Of a stretch of DNA of 64,000 nt, positions 16,714-25,494 are shown piece after piece. The position numbers and the translations under genes were made by a program. The stretch is from NCBI RefSeq assembly GCF_029983815.1, contig NZ_JASBYU010000007.1:17251-81250 (forward strand), in the 5' to 3' direction. The notes under the pieces are model-generated. The model saw nothing but the letters and a program-made list of their open reading frames with translations. It made no database searches and was not told the DNA's origin. Source of the DNA: Lagierella sp. (GTDB lineage Bacteria; Bacillota; Clostridia; Tissierellales; Peptoniphilaceae). The first letter of the stretch is position 1, and every line of letters begins with the position of its first letter.

Positions 16714-17956
16714 TGAAGTCATAGATTTAATCGAAAGTGTTAACTATGGACATAATGAGGACTCTTCCAACTTTGAAAGAGTCCTTAAAATGTTAGATAT
16801 TAACATAGACGAAAATAAAATTATTCAAATTGCAGGAACCAATGGCAAGGGATCTGTTGGAACATTTCTTTCAAGCCTTTTAAAGGATCAGGGTTATAAA
16901 GTGGGGCATTTTTCCTCTCCCCATTTAGAAAAATACGAGGAAAGGATAAAAATAAATTTACAACCAATTTCTCAAAAAATTCTTATAGACAATGTAGAAG
17001 AGATTTTGTCAGAGGTTTCAATTGAAAGTTTGAAAACACTAACTTATTTTGAAATGTCCTTTCTCTTGACATTAAAGGTGTTTAGTGGGGAAAATCTGGA
17101 TTTTTATATAATTGAAACTGGAATTGGTGGTAGATTTGATATAACTAATCTATTTAGGTCAAATCTACTTAGCATAATTACCACAGTTGACTACGATCAC
17201 CAACAACTTTTAGGAAAATCTCTTCCTGAAATTGCATATCATAAAGCTGGTATTATTAAGGAAAATGGAAAAGTTGTTTCCTTTAAACACCAGGAGGATG
17301 TGGATAGAGTTATCCTTGAAGAGGCTAATAATAAAACTGCTGAACTGGAGTTTTTGTTTGATAGAGATTATAATATAAGAAATGTAGATATTGGCGGTTC
17401 GATTTTTTTCTACAAGGGTATTGAATTTAAGACAAAGGTTATTGGCATTTATCAGATAAAAAATATTTCTTTGGCTCTATTGGCATTGGAAAAAATACTG
17501 GATAAGATCGATTTATCAAATGTAAAAAAATCGATATTAAATTTTAAATTTGAAGGCAGAATGGAGATTATCCACAGTAATCCATTGATTATTTTAGATG
17601 GGGCCCACAATGCTGAAGGAATATCAGCACTTTCAAAAAATGTTGAAACCTTAGGAATTGATGACTATTACCTGGTTTTGGGTTCAATGAAGGATAAGAG
17701 TATTGTCGAAGGATTAGATATTCTAGCAAAAAAAGCTAAGTGTATTATACTCACAAAGATAGATTATGAAAGGGCTATAGAACCAGAAGTTTTAGAAAAA
17801 AAATTATTGGGTTTCAATGATAAGATACTAATAAAAAAATCCGTTAAAGATGCATCAAATTATTTATTATCTGACCTGTCAGAAAAAGAAACGGTTTTAA
17901 TAGCGGGATCCCTATATCTAATAGGTGAATTTAAAAAATATTTAAAGGATGAGTGA
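16703..17956 (+). CDS. folC: Folylpolyglutamate synthase / dihydrofolate synthase
   Basis: FolC adds glutamate to folates, and often also to dihydropteroate. The 417-residue Mur-ligase-type protein has the P-loop GTNGKGS at 45-51, SSPHLEKYEERIKIN near 72, the GIGGRFDITN segment near 142, TTVDYDHQQLLGKSL, and ILDGAHNAEG near 297. It overlaps valS by 11 bases, a gene order frequent in Firmicutes, so folate polyglutamylation falls under the same T-box. Confidence 0.94.
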   Translation: MNYNEVIDLIESVNYGHNEDSSNFERVLKMLDINIDENKIIQIAGTNGKGSVGTFLSSLLKDQGYKVGHFSSPHLEKYEERIKINLQPISQKILIDNVEEILSEVSIESLKTLTYFEMSFLLTLKVFSGENLDFYIIETGIGGRFDITNLFRSNLLSIITTVDYDHQQLLGKSLPEIAYHKAGIIKENGKVVSFKHQEDVDRVILEEANNKTAELEFLFDRDYNIRNVDIGGSIFFYKGIEFKTKVIGIYQIKNISLALLALEKILDKIDLSNVKKSILNFKFEGRMEIIHSNPLIILDGAHNAEGISALSKNVETLGIDDYYLVLGSMKDKSIVEGLDILAKKAKCIILTKIDYERAIEPEVLEKKLLGFNDKILIKKSVKDASNYLLSDLSEKETVLIAGSLYLIGEFKKYLKDE

Positions 17957-17957
17957 T

Positions 17958-18482
17958 ATGGAAAATAAAAAAGAAACTGTATTATTTAATCGTGAAGATA
18001 TTCAAAAAAGGGTGGAAGAACTTGGAAAAGAGATAACAGAATTCTACAGTGGAGAAGAAGTGATTGTAATCCCTATTCTACGAGGTGGCTTTGTATTTGC
18101 CGCGGATTTGATAAGAGAGATAAAAGTTCCGGTAGTTGTTGACTTTGCAATAACATCTTCTTACGAGTCAAGGGAATATAGCAGTGGCGATGTTAAAATA
18201 CTTAGCGATTTAAGGGAAGATATCAAAGGTAAAAATGTTCTTATTGTGGATGATATAATGGATTCTGGACACACCTTAAATACACTTAAAAACCTATTCG
18301 GTAAGAGAGATCCTAAAAGTCTTAATGTATGTGTTCTCTTGGATAAACCTAGTAGGAGACAGGTGGATATTAAGCCGGAATTTAGAGGTTTTGAGATAGA
18401 TGATCTATTTATAGTAGGATATGGCTTAAACTATGGAAAACACTATAGAAATATCCCGTATATCTTTAGCTGGGAAGATTAG
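17958..18482 (+). CDS. hpt: Hypoxanthine phosphoribosyltransferase
   Basis: This type I phosphoribosyltransferase salvages hypoxanthine (and often guanine) with PRPP. The 174-residue protein shows IPILRGGFVFAADLIR, the SSYE segment near 72, and the PRPP loop VLIVDDIMDSGHTLNTL near 95. The ATG at 17958, eight bases after AAGGA, is preferred over an ATG at 17949 that lies too close. It starts one base after the folC stop. tilS and ftsH, common neighbours of hpt, are absent here. Confidence 0.9.
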   Translation: MENKKETVLFNREDIQKRVEELGKEITEFYSGEEVIVIPILRGGFVFAADLIREIKVPVVVDFAITSSYESREYSSGDVKILSDLREDIKGKNVLIVDDIMDSGHTLNTLKNLFGKRDPKSLNVCVLLDKPSRRQVDIKPEFRGFEIDDLFIVGYGLNYGKHYRNIPYIFSWED

Positions 18483-18487
18483 TTTAT

Positions 18488-19213
18488 ATGTATCAGGAAT
18501 TTGCAAGGATATATGATAAATTAGTCTTTGATATCGACTATAAAAAATATAGCGATATCATTAAAAGCAATATAAGCTATAAAACTGGTCTAAGAATCCT
18601 TGAAATAGGTATGGGAACAGGTAATATGACTAAGTATTTCATAGATTCTTCTAAGGAATACTATGGGCTAGATCCAAGCGTTGAAATGTTGGAAGTTGCA
18701 TCTAGTAAACTGAATGAGTTTAAAAATTTAAGATATCTCAATATTGGCATAGAAGAATTAGAGATGGATAATTATTTTGACCTAGCCTTTTCAACACTGG
18801 ATACCATGAATTATATTTTGGATATAAAAATGCTAAACGAAAGCTTTAAGAGGGTTTATAATTCACTTAAACCTGGAGGTTACTTTACCTTTGACATCAA
18901 CTCATTGGACAAGATAGAGAGGGTTTTAGGAAATAATAGCTATATCTATGAATACGAAAATATTTTTTATACATGGCAAAATTATTATGATGACAAAGAA
19001 CAAAAAGTGGAAATGATTTTGGATTTTTTCATCAAGGAAAGAGATAGATATATTAGAATTACTGAAGAACAGATTCAGAAATATCATTCACCAGAAGAAT
19101 TAAGTAAAACATTAGAGGAGATTGGTTATAATATTATTAAAATTGTAGATTTTGATACGGGAAAAGATGTAAAATCCACCAGCCAAAGAATTTTACTAAT
19201 TTGCCAAAAATAA
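18488..19213 (+). CDS. Class I SAM-dependent methyltransferase
   Basis: The 241-residue protein has the motif I glycine loop LEIGMGTGN at about 38-46, an acidic residue ending the second strand (YYGLDPS), and FDLAFSTLDTMNYI as motif IV, followed by a post-I region with LKPGGYFTFDIN. This resembles small-molecule methyltransferases with a C-terminal cap. The substrate cannot be told from sequence or context. It begins five bases after hpt without a strong ribosome site and is probably the last gene of the valS unit. Confidence 0.85.
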   Translation: MYQEFARIYDKLVFDIDYKKYSDIIKSNISYKTGLRILEIGMGTGNMTKYFIDSSKEYYGLDPSVEMLEVASSKLNEFKNLRYLNIGIEELEMDNYFDLAFSTLDTMNYILDIKMLNESFKRVYNSLKPGGYFTFDINSLDKIERVLGNNSYIYEYENIFYTWQNYYDDKEQKVEMILDFFIKERDRYIRITEEQIQKYHSPEELSKTLEEIGYNIIKIVDFDTGKDVKSTSQRILLICQK

Positions 19214-19229
19214 TTATCTCCGATATTTC

Positions 19230-19258
19230 TTGCTATATTATTGGCTATATGATATATT
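19230..19258 (+). promoter_or_regulatory. Cold-shock gene promoter
   Basis: TTGCTA (19230-19235), a 17-base spacer and TATATT (19253-19258) give a predicted start near 19265 and a leader of about 50 bases before the ATG, in which cold-responsive structure could lie. Confidence 0.65.
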
Positions 19259-19317
19259 ACTAAGGTACAGTAAAGTATGCTGTAATTTATTTATTGGTTA
19301 ATTTTTGGAGGAACAAA

Positions 19318-19521
19318 ATGGCAAAAGGCAAAGTAAAATGGTTTAATGCAACTAAAGGATTTGGATTTATATCTACAGAAGAAGGCGAAGATGTGTTTGT
19401 TCACTACACTGCTTTAGAAGATAATGGTGAGTTCAGAACTTTAGACGAAGGACAAGAAGTTGAATTCGAAGTAGTAGAAGGAACTAAAGGTCCGCAAGCT
19501 TCTAATGTAGTTAAATTATAA
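19318..19521 (+). CDS. Cold-shock protein (CspA family)
   Basis: The 67-residue protein is a single cold-shock domain with RNP1 KGFGFI and RNP2 VFVHY, starting AKGKVKWFNATKGFGF. Such proteins bind single-stranded RNA and DNA and melt mRNA structure. The ATG at 19318 follows GGAGG by six bases; an ATG-containing upstream extension has no support. It is monocistronic, with its own promoter and terminator. Confidence 0.96.
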   Translation: MAKGKVKWFNATKGFGFISTEEGEDVFVHYTALEDNGEFRTLDEGQEVEFEVVEGTKGPQASNVVKL

Positions 19522-19546
19522 TATAATTTTTTTAGAAGTAAAACTT

Positions 19547-19568
19547 AGCCCCTTAATAGGGGCTTTTG
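19547..19568 (+). terminator. Intrinsic terminator after csp
   Basis: AGCCCC (19547-19552) pairs with GGGGCT (19559-19564) across a 6-base loop, followed by TTTT. Confidence 0.85.
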
Positions 19569-19606
19569 CATTTTATAATTAAATTAATCAAAAAGAAAGG
19601 AATTTC

Positions 19607-20488
19607 ATGGTTAAATTATATAGATATATAAACGAAAAAGAGACGTTGAGTTTTTTTATAATCAACTCCACTGACCTAGTTGAGGAAATGAGAAAAATTC
19701 ATAATACATCTACCACGGCAACTGCCGCATTGGGAAGACTTTCCACAATGGCAGCATTAATGGGATCTGAAATAAAAAATGATAAGGAAAAGATAATACT
19801 AAAGATTAAGGGAGACGGACCAGCGGGACTTCTTATCTCTGAAATCAATAAAAACGGGGATATTAGGTCTTTTATCCAAAACCCACATATTGATATACCT
19901 TCTGTACCAAATAAGCCTAAGCTGGACGTTGGAGGCTTTGTAGGGCATAATGGAAACCTTGTAGTCATAAGGGATTTTGGTTTTGGTGAACCCTATAGTG
20001 GTCATACTGAGTTAGTGAGTGGTGAGATTGCTGAAGATTTTGCAAAATACTTCTATACTTCACATCAGCTCCCTACAGTTGTAAGTTTGGGAGTACTGGT
20101 AGATGTAGATTATTCAGTTAAATCTGCAGGAGGATTGTTTATTCAGGCATTACCTAATTGTTCAGAAGAAGATTTAAATAAATTGGAAGAGTCTTTAAAA
20201 GAGTTTCCACCAATTAGTTCCCTTTTTGTGGATTATGATAATCCTGAAAAAGTTATAAATAAGTATTTTAGTGATTTTAAGCCAAAGCTTTTAGGAATTG
20301 ACAATAGACAGTATAAATGTAGTTGTAATCGTGATAAAATAGAAAAATTGATTGTGTCACTGGGAGAAAAAGAAACATCCGAGATACTTCAAGAAGAGGG
20401 ACAGATCGAGATAAAGTGCAGTTACTGCAATGAAAAGTACGTTTTTTCAAAAGAAGAAGTAGACAATATCTTTGATAAAAGAAATTAA
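19607..20488 (+). CDS. hslO: Redox-regulated chaperone Hsp33
   Basis: Hsp33 is a holdase activated by oxidation of its zinc-bound cysteines. The 293-residue protein has the family core (TTATAALGRLSTMAALMG near 38, GDGPAG near 71, GFVGHNGNL near 109) and the C-terminal zinc switch C238-x-C240 and C271-x2-C274. AAGAAAGG precedes the ATG. It lies alone between the csp terminator and a convergent tRNA-Arg gene. Confidence 0.95.
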   Translation: MVKLYRYINEKETLSFFIINSTDLVEEMRKIHNTSTTATAALGRLSTMAALMGSEIKNDKEKIILKIKGDGPAGLLISEINKNGDIRSFIQNPHIDIPSVPNKPKLDVGGFVGHNGNLVVIRDFGFGEPYSGHTELVSGEIAEDFAKYFYTSHQLPTVVSLGVLVDVDYSVKSAGGLFIQALPNCSEEDLNKLEESLKEFPPISSLFVDYDNPEKVINKYFSDFKPKLLGIDNRQYKCSCNRDKIEKLIVSLGEKETSEILQEEGQIEIKCSYCNEKYVFSKEEVDNIFDKRN

Positions 20489-20495
20489 TATGATA

Positions 20496-20571
20496 TGGTG
20501 CACCAGAGAGGAGTCGAACCCCCAACACACGGTTCCGAAGACCGTTGCTCTATCCATTGAGCTACTGGTGC
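20496..20571 (-). tRNA. tRNA-Arg (UCG)
   Basis: The complementary strand folds as a full tRNA: acceptor GCACCAG with CTGGTGC (20500-20506), discriminator A, encoded CCA, D arm GCTC/GAGC, anticodon stem ACGGT/ACCGT with loop CTTCGGA (anticodon TCG), and a T arm with two G-T pairs. It is solitary and convergent with hslO, whose stop is only a few bases away. Confidence 0.95.
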
Positions 20572-20605
20572 ATATATAAGTCATTTTAGCATAAATTAAA
20601 TAAAA

Positions 20606-20633
20606 TTACATTAGCTTACATCTATGTTATAAT
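20606..20633 (+). promoter_or_regulatory. Possible promoter of the small membrane protein gene
   Basis: TTACAT (20606-20611), a 16-base spacer and TATAAT (20628-20633). The -10 is perfect but the -35 is weak. Confidence 0.45.
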
Positions 20634-20660
20634 TATTTTAGGTTAACCAAAGGAGTAATT

Positions 20661-20975
20661 ATGAGAACGATAGTAGAAATGATAAATGAGAATATGGATA
20701 AGGTAATAAAAGTTCCCATGTTCTGTGTGTTTTCAATGATAATAGTATTTATCGTATTCTTTTTCATTAAAAAAGAGGGAATAGTTAAGTACCTGTTTGG
20801 ATTACTGCTATTAGCAGCTGCCATGGTAACTTTTATAATAGCAATTACAAATCTAACGGATCCTGTTGCGCTGTCCATGCTTGAATATTTCGTATTATCT
20901 TTAGCATGTGGGGTAATTTCCCTATGTACGGCCTGGTTTTTAGATATATTCTTTGTAAAGAAAAAGAAAAGATAA
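20661..20975 (+). CDS. Small three-helix membrane protein, unknown
   Basis: I do not recognise this 104-residue protein. It has an amphipathic N-terminus (MRTIVEMINENMDKVIK), then three probable membrane helices (about 18-37, 42-62 and 74-97), short polar loops, and a basic KKKKR tail that would sit in the cytoplasm. An AAGGAG site precedes the ATG and a bidirectional terminator follows, so it is a monocistronic gene. The topology is inference. Confidence 0.65.
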   Translation: MRTIVEMINENMDKVIKVPMFCVFSMIIVFIVFFFIKKEGIVKYLFGLLLLAAAMVTFIIAITNLTDPVALSMLEYFVLSLACGVISLCTAWFLDIFFVKKKKR

Positions 20976-21024
20976 ATTTAATGAAATTGAAATTAAAAAT
21001 ATATTGGATAAGGCCCTAATTAAG

Positions 21025-21065
21025 AAAAAGACCCCTAAATCTCATCGGATTTATAGGGTCTTTTT
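21025..21065. terminator. Bidirectional terminator
   Basis: AAAAAGACCC (21025-21034) and GGGTCTTTTT (21056-21065) are inverted copies with further internal pairing (TAAATC with GATTTA). A and T runs flank both sides, so it can end the membrane-protein gene on plus and the helicase gene on minus. Confidence 0.85.
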
Positions 21066-21101
21066 AAAATTTACCAAACAGTTTTGAGTTTTATTTAATT
21101 G

Positions 21102-22898
21102 TTATCGAGTATTTTTAATTTCATCTATGAACACAGAAGGCTGTATTTTTCTACTCATCCTAGCCTTTGGAATCAATAGGGTTAGATGTTTTTTAGCTCT
21201 TGTTACTGCTACATAAAATAGTCTACGTTCTTCTTCCATATTGGTATTTTCCTCGTTATATATTGGAAATTCTCCATCTACTAAATCCGTAATTATCACA
21301 TGATCATATTCTAAACCCTTTGATTGATGTACAGTGGATATAAATATATTTGAAGGTTTAGAAATATTTAATAAATCCTTTTTGCCCAGATTTTTTAAAA
21401 AGTTTATTATATCTGAAATGTCCTCCATATCCTTAGCTAAATTGATTAATATTTCTTGAATTAAATCCAAAGAGATATTTTCAAAATGCCTTTTTAAGTA
21501 TTCAATGTAACCAGTGTTTAAAAAAATTTCAGTAAGTTGTCCTTCTAAATTACATTTATTTAGCCGGTTTAATGAATTGCTAAACTCAACAAGTAATTCC
21601 CTTTGATATGTTGGGATTGTAGAATCCAATAGTATTGTTTTAATAATACCTTGAGATGTATCGGGAATCATGCTATTTACATAATTTTTAGTAATATAGA
21701 GATTTAGTTTGTAGTATATTCTCTTGAAGATTTCCATATTGCAATTTTCCCTAGATAATTGTATGATATCAGATAAATCTCTTACTATGGAAAATAGAAT
21801 TTCTGCTTTAAAATTCAATCTTTTGGTATATGGAATTTTATGATTATTTAAGCAGTTTATAATAGGAATTGCATTTATATTATTTCTGAATAGAATTCCC
21901 AGCGTTTCTTCTTCCTTGATTTCGTCTAAATAATTAATTATATATTTGTTTTGAACTTTTAAATTCTTTACTTTTGCAAGTGTAATAGGTAGTGTTTGGT
22001 CACTATTGGATTTAACTTTCTTCTCATATCTATTTTTGTTTTTTTGAATTAAAAAATCCGATAATCTTACAATATCTTTAGAGGACCTAAAATTTATATT
22101 TAGATACATAAGCTTTAGTTGTGGGTATATATTAGGTATCTGAAGTAGATAGTTGGGATTTGCTCCTCGAAAGGCATATATGGATTGATCGTCGTCAGCC
22201 ACAATAAATAAATTGTCTGTAGGCTTGGAGATTTCTTCCAAAATTTTAAACTGTATTAATGATGCATCCTGTCCTTCGTCAAGTTGGATATATTTGTAAG
22301 AGCGCTTTACTAGCTTAAAGATTTTTTCATCTTTTAACAATATCTGATATGCGAAGGTAAGCATATCATCAAAGTCTATTAGGTGATGTATTTTTTTATA
22401 TTCGTCATATTCTTTCGCTAAGGATGTGAAGAAATTATTTTTTTGATGGGAATAATCCAACATATTATTCTTAGTGAAGGAATAGTTAGTAAAAAACATG
22501 TCTAGGTCTTCCTTTGTAAGGTATCTATTGTGATTTTGAGCAGAAAGCCTATTCAGAATGGAATATTTATTAAATTCATTACTGCCTTCAACTAGGCGGA
22601 AATTTAATTTATATTCCTTGGCAAACATTCTAATTATGCTATAGCAGAAGGCGTGAATAGTTGAAAAAATTGGATTTATATCACAACCCATATTTTTGAA
22701 TCTATTTTTCATATCCACAGCTTGAGTTTTAGAAAAAGTTAAGTTTAATATTTGATTATCCTTAACATTACAGGTATTATTTAAGTAAATGATTCTGTTT
22801 AATAAAACTGTGGTTTTGCCAGAACCGGGAACTGCTAAGACCAAAGCAGGACCTTCGTTGTGCTTTATGGCAATTTCTTGTTGTTTTGATATTTGCAT
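21102..22898 (-). CDS. UvrD/Rep-family superfamily 1 helicase
   Basis: The 598-residue protein has the helicase motifs in order: Q-motif region (KQQEIAIKHNEG), Walker A VPGSGKTT at 23-30, motif II as LDEGQD, motif III ADDDQSIYAFRGA, motif IV NFRSSKDI, motif V VHQSKGLEYDHVI and motif VI LFYVAVTRAKKHL. It is shorter than PcrA/UvrD (about 700-750 residues), with a reduced 2B insertion and no C-terminal RNA-polymerase-binding tail, so it is probably a separate paralogue from the main PcrA. Motif II is usually DExQD; here the variable position is Gly. A GGTGA site precedes the ATG. Partner or pathway is unknown. Confidence 0.88.
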   Translation of the reverse strand: MQISKQQEIAIKHNEGPALVLAVPGSGKTTVLLNRIIYLNNTCNVKDNQILNLTFSKTQAVDMKNRFKNMGCDINPIFSTIHAFCYSIIRMFAKEYKLNFRLVEGSNEFNKYSILNRLSAQNHNRYLTKEDLDMFFTNYSFTKNNMLDYSHQKNNFFTSLAKEYDEYKKIHHLIDFDDMLTFAYQILLKDEKIFKLVKRSYKYIQLDEGQDASLIQFKILEEISKPTDNLFIVADDDQSIYAFRGANPNYLLQIPNIYPQLKLMYLNINFRSSKDIVRLSDFLIQKNKNRYEKKVKSNSDQTLPITLAKVKNLKVQNKYIINYLDEIKEEETLGILFRNNINAIPIINCLNNHKIPYTKRLNFKAEILFSIVRDLSDIIQLSRENCNMEIFKRIYYKLNLYITKNYVNSMIPDTSQGIIKTILLDSTIPTYQRELLVEFSNSLNRLNKCNLEGQLTEIFLNTGYIEYLKRHFENISLDLIQEILINLAKDMEDISDIINFLKNLGKKDLLNISKPSNIFISTVHQSKGLEYDHVIITDLVDGEFPIYNEENTNMEEERRLFYVAVTRAKKHLTLLIPKARMSRKIQPSVFIDEIKNTR

Positions 22899-22920
22899 AT
22901 AATCACCATAGTTGATTATA
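22898..22920. repeat. Inverted repeat between divergent genes
   Basis: TATAATC (22898-22904) and GATTATA (22914-22920) are perfect inverted copies 9 bases apart, between the divergent helicase and nitroreductase genes. It overlaps the helicase start and contains TATAAT on both strands, so it may be an operator or simply paired -10 elements. Confidence 0.4.
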
Positions 22921-22950
22921 ACAGATACTATAAATTTTTATGGAGGAATT

Positions 22951-23745
22951 ATGGAATTAAAAGAATTTTTAGAAAAAAGAAAATCCTGCAGGACTTATGA
23001 AGACAGGGAATTATCTAACTCTACTCTATTAAAGGTTAGACAACTTTTGGATAAGGTAAATGAAAAGGCTAAAGTTTATAACGTGGAATTTAAACTATAT
23101 GGCAGTTCTATATTCGAAGCATTGGATGGAATAGGCGGATATGCTGGAGTAATGATCAAGTCGCCTAACTATATCTCAATGAATTATAAATCTAAGGACA
23201 AAGAGACCTTAATTTACGGTGCATATTATCTAGAAGAAATTGTAGGAGAATTGGCAAAATTAGACCTAGGTTCATGTTGGATAACGCTTTTCTCCATGGA
23301 TAAAGAAATTAAATCCAAGACTTTTGGAACTAATGATGAAATAGATTTTATTTTAGCATTTGGATATCCGGCAGGCAAACCTGCTTTTGAACTAGATACT
23401 TATTCCAGCAGATTGGGAATTGAAGACTTTGTATTTTTCAATGACTTTGACACACCTGCAACGGTAGAGCAGTTATATAGTTATGGTCTTGATGAGATTT
23501 TTTACTATATAAAGAACGCTCCTTCTGCTTATAATAAACAACCTTGGAGATTTTTAATAAAGGGAGAACATATATATCTTTATATTGAAGATTTCCATGG
23601 AGATGCCAACCTTACAGATTCTGGAATTGTAATGTATTACTATGTAAAAATGGCAGAGATATCCAATATAAAGGCTACTTGGCATCTTGATGATGCGCCA
23701 GAAATTCAAACAGATTACAAATATATCGGACGTACTAACTTTTAG
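22951..23745 (+). CDS. Nitroreductase family protein (TM1586-like)
   Basis: The 264-residue protein belongs to the FMN-dependent nitroreductase fold, most like the TM1586-type subgroup. It starts ELKEFLEKRKSCRTYEDR, the conserved phosphate-binding Arg region, has GAYYLEEIVGELAKLDLGSCWI near 88 and a second-half NAPSAYNKQPWRFLI near 187, which matches the SAxNxQPWxF motif. Physiological substrate is unknown. The ATG follows GGAGG by five bases. The TPR gene follows after 11 bases. Confidence 0.82.
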   Translation: MELKEFLEKRKSCRTYEDRELSNSTLLKVRQLLDKVNEKAKVYNVEFKLYGSSIFEALDGIGGYAGVMIKSPNYISMNYKSKDKETLIYGAYYLEEIVGELAKLDLGSCWITLFSMDKEIKSKTFGTNDEIDFILAFGYPAGKPAFELDTYSSRLGIEDFVFFNDFDTPATVEQLYSYGLDEIFYYIKNAPSAYNKQPWRFLIKGEHIYLYIEDFHGDANLTDSGIVMYYYVKMAEISNIKATWHLDDAPEIQTDYKYIGRTNF

Positions 23746-23756
23746 TTATTTGTGAG

Positions 23757-24704
23757 ATGGACAGATACAGACGAAGTAATAACTATTTAAATTTAGCTAA
23801 AAACTTTTATCTAGAAGGGGATTACAAAAAAGCTATAGAATTTCTAAATAGGGCCTTGAAATTTGAAAACACAGAGGAAAAATATATAGAAATATATTTG
23901 GATGCAGCCCAAATATATTTTGAATTAAAGCAATACTACTTCGCTATTAAGACCTATAATTTAATAATTCGTCAGTATGGTGATATTGTTCAAGCTTATT
24001 ACGGAATTGGAGTTATGTATGATTTCTTGAATGAATTTAAGCTTGCAGAAAAATATTACAGGAAATCTATTAGTATTGATGGGAATTTTAGAGAAGGGTT
24101 TTTCTTCCTATCAGATCTATATGATAGAAATGGTTTTGTAGAAAAGGCGAAAATTTATTATAAAAAAACCATAGAGAAGTTTCCAAAAGATTTCATGGCC
24201 CTTAACAATTTAGGAAGCATTTACGAAACAGAAGGTGACTACAAGAAAGCACTTTATTATTTTAAAAAATCTGTAGACATAAATCCCGAATATTTCCGGT
24301 CTACCTTTAATTTAGGAATTGCGTTTGAGAGGTTAAATAAACTCAAAGAAGCCGAAAAATACTACTTTAAAGCTTTAAAATTAAACGAAAAACACCAAGA
24401 CATATATCTAAATTTATCAGCTTTATACATTGGAGAAAAAAGATTAATTGAGAGTCTTAATATTTTAACCAAAGGAATTAATAAAGTTGAAAACAATTAT
24501 AAATTATTGTATAATAGAGCTTGTATCTATATCAAATTAGGGGACGAAAAGAGAAGCTTTGAGGACTTGAGAAAAGCCATAAAAATTAATCCTGAACTTA
24601 TAGATTTTTTGAAGAAAGATGAGGATTTTAAGGATTATAGAGATCACCCTATTTATTTAGATATAATCTGTGATAAAGGTGTTGATGGGAATGAAAAGTA
24701 TTAA
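23757..24704 (+). CDS. Tetratricopeptide repeat protein
   Basis: The 315-residue protein is nearly all TPR: about seven to eight 34-residue helical pairs with the W/L/Y-G-Y-A-F-A-P signature, for example YLEGDYKKAIEFLNRAL, YETEGDYKKALYYFKKS and FERLNKLKEAEKYYFKA. No signal peptide or other domain is visible, so it is a cytoplasmic scaffold or adaptor. Its 3' end overlaps the modA start by 14 bases, so it is cotranscribed with modABC, but a role in molybdate uptake is not established. Confidence 0.85.
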   Translation: MDRYRRSNNYLNLAKNFYLEGDYKKAIEFLNRALKFENTEEKYIEIYLDAAQIYFELKQYYFAIKTYNLIIRQYGDIVQAYYGIGVMYDFLNEFKLAEKYYRKSISIDGNFREGFFFLSDLYDRNGFVEKAKIYYKKTIEKFPKDFMALNNLGSIYETEGDYKKALYYFKKSVDINPEYFRSTFNLGIAFERLNKLKEAEKYYFKALKLNEKHQDIYLNLSALYIGEKRLIESLNILTKGINKVENNYKLLYNRACIYIKLGDEKRSFEDLRKAIKINPELIDFLKKDEDFKDYRDHPIYLDIICDKGVDGNEKY

Positions 24705-25494
24705 GAAAATTATTTTAAGCATGATATGTTTGTCGTTGGTTATTTTAAGTGTTTCATGCAAGAACAAAGATGGAAAGACCAATACGAGTGAAGCCTCTAA
24801 AGTAGAAAATAATGAATTACTTATAGGAGCGGCAGCAAGCTTAACGGATGCGTTCAATGAAATAAAACCTATTTTTGAAGAAAAAGAAAACTGTAAATTA
24901 AATTTTAACTTTGCGGCTAGTGGTACATTACAAAAACAGGTAGAGGAAGATGGGGGATTGGACGTTTTTGTATCCGCCAGTGAAGATAAGATGAATAAAC
25001 TAATAGAACAGGACTTAATTATTAAGGATACGGTATTTCCTGTTTTAAAGAATGGTCTTGTACTTATAACAAATAAAGATATGAAAGAAAGTATCAATAT
25101 GGAAAATTTTGTTGATATTTCTAACAAAATAGCAATAGGACAACCGGATGTTGTACCGGCTGGACAATATGCAAAACAAACCTTAGAAAATAAAGATATT
25201 TGGGATAAAGTTGAAGGCAAGCTAGTATTTGCAAAGGATGTTAGAGCTGTTCTTGCCTATGTTTCCTCAGGGGAATGTGAGGCTGGATTCGTATACAAAT
25301 CCGATGCTATCATAGATGAAAATGTGAAAATAGCTGAAGAGGTTGGCGAAGATTTACATGATCCAATCGTATATCCTGGAGGAGTGGTAAAATCTAGTAA
25401 AGCTGTGAAACTTTCTCAAAAATTCTTAGATTTCTTAAAAGAGGATGAATCAAAGGAAATTCTTAAAAAGTATGGTTTTTTAGTAAATGATTAA
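24691..25494 (+). CDS. modA: Molybdate ABC transporter substrate-binding lipoprotein ModA
   Basis: ModA captures molybdate (or tungstate) outside the membrane. The 267-residue precursor begins with a basic N-terminus, a hydrophobic segment, and LSVSC as a probable lipobox near residue 23, so it is likely a lipoprotein. The mature part has the ModA pattern GAAASLTDAFNEI, FNFAASGTLQKQVEEDGGLDVFVSAS near 80, and later QPDVVPAGQYA. The ATG at 24691 sits nine bases after AAAGGTG; a GTG at 24670 would add residues before the signal. It overlaps the TPR gene and modB. Confidence 0.93.
   Translation: MKSIKKIILSMICLSLVILSVSCKNKDGKTNTSEASKVENNELLIGAAASLTDAFNEIKPIFEEKENCKLNFNFAASGTLQKQVEEDGGLDVFVSASEDKMNKLIEQDLIIKDTVFPVLKNGLVLITNKDMKESINMENFVDISNKIAIGQPDVVPAGQYAKQTLENKDIWDKVEGKLVFAKDVRAVLAYVSSGECEAGFVYKSDAIIDENVKIAEEVGEDLHDPIVYPGGVVKSSKAVKLSQKFLDFLKEDESKEILKKYGFLVND

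Noticed and set aside
24640..24690. Molybdenum-cofactor riboswitch upstream of modA
   Set aside because: modA starts inside the TPR gene, leaving no leader.
24657..25220. 187-residue minus-strand frame
   Set aside because: It lies antisense to modA, which has clear family motifs and a lipoprotein signal.
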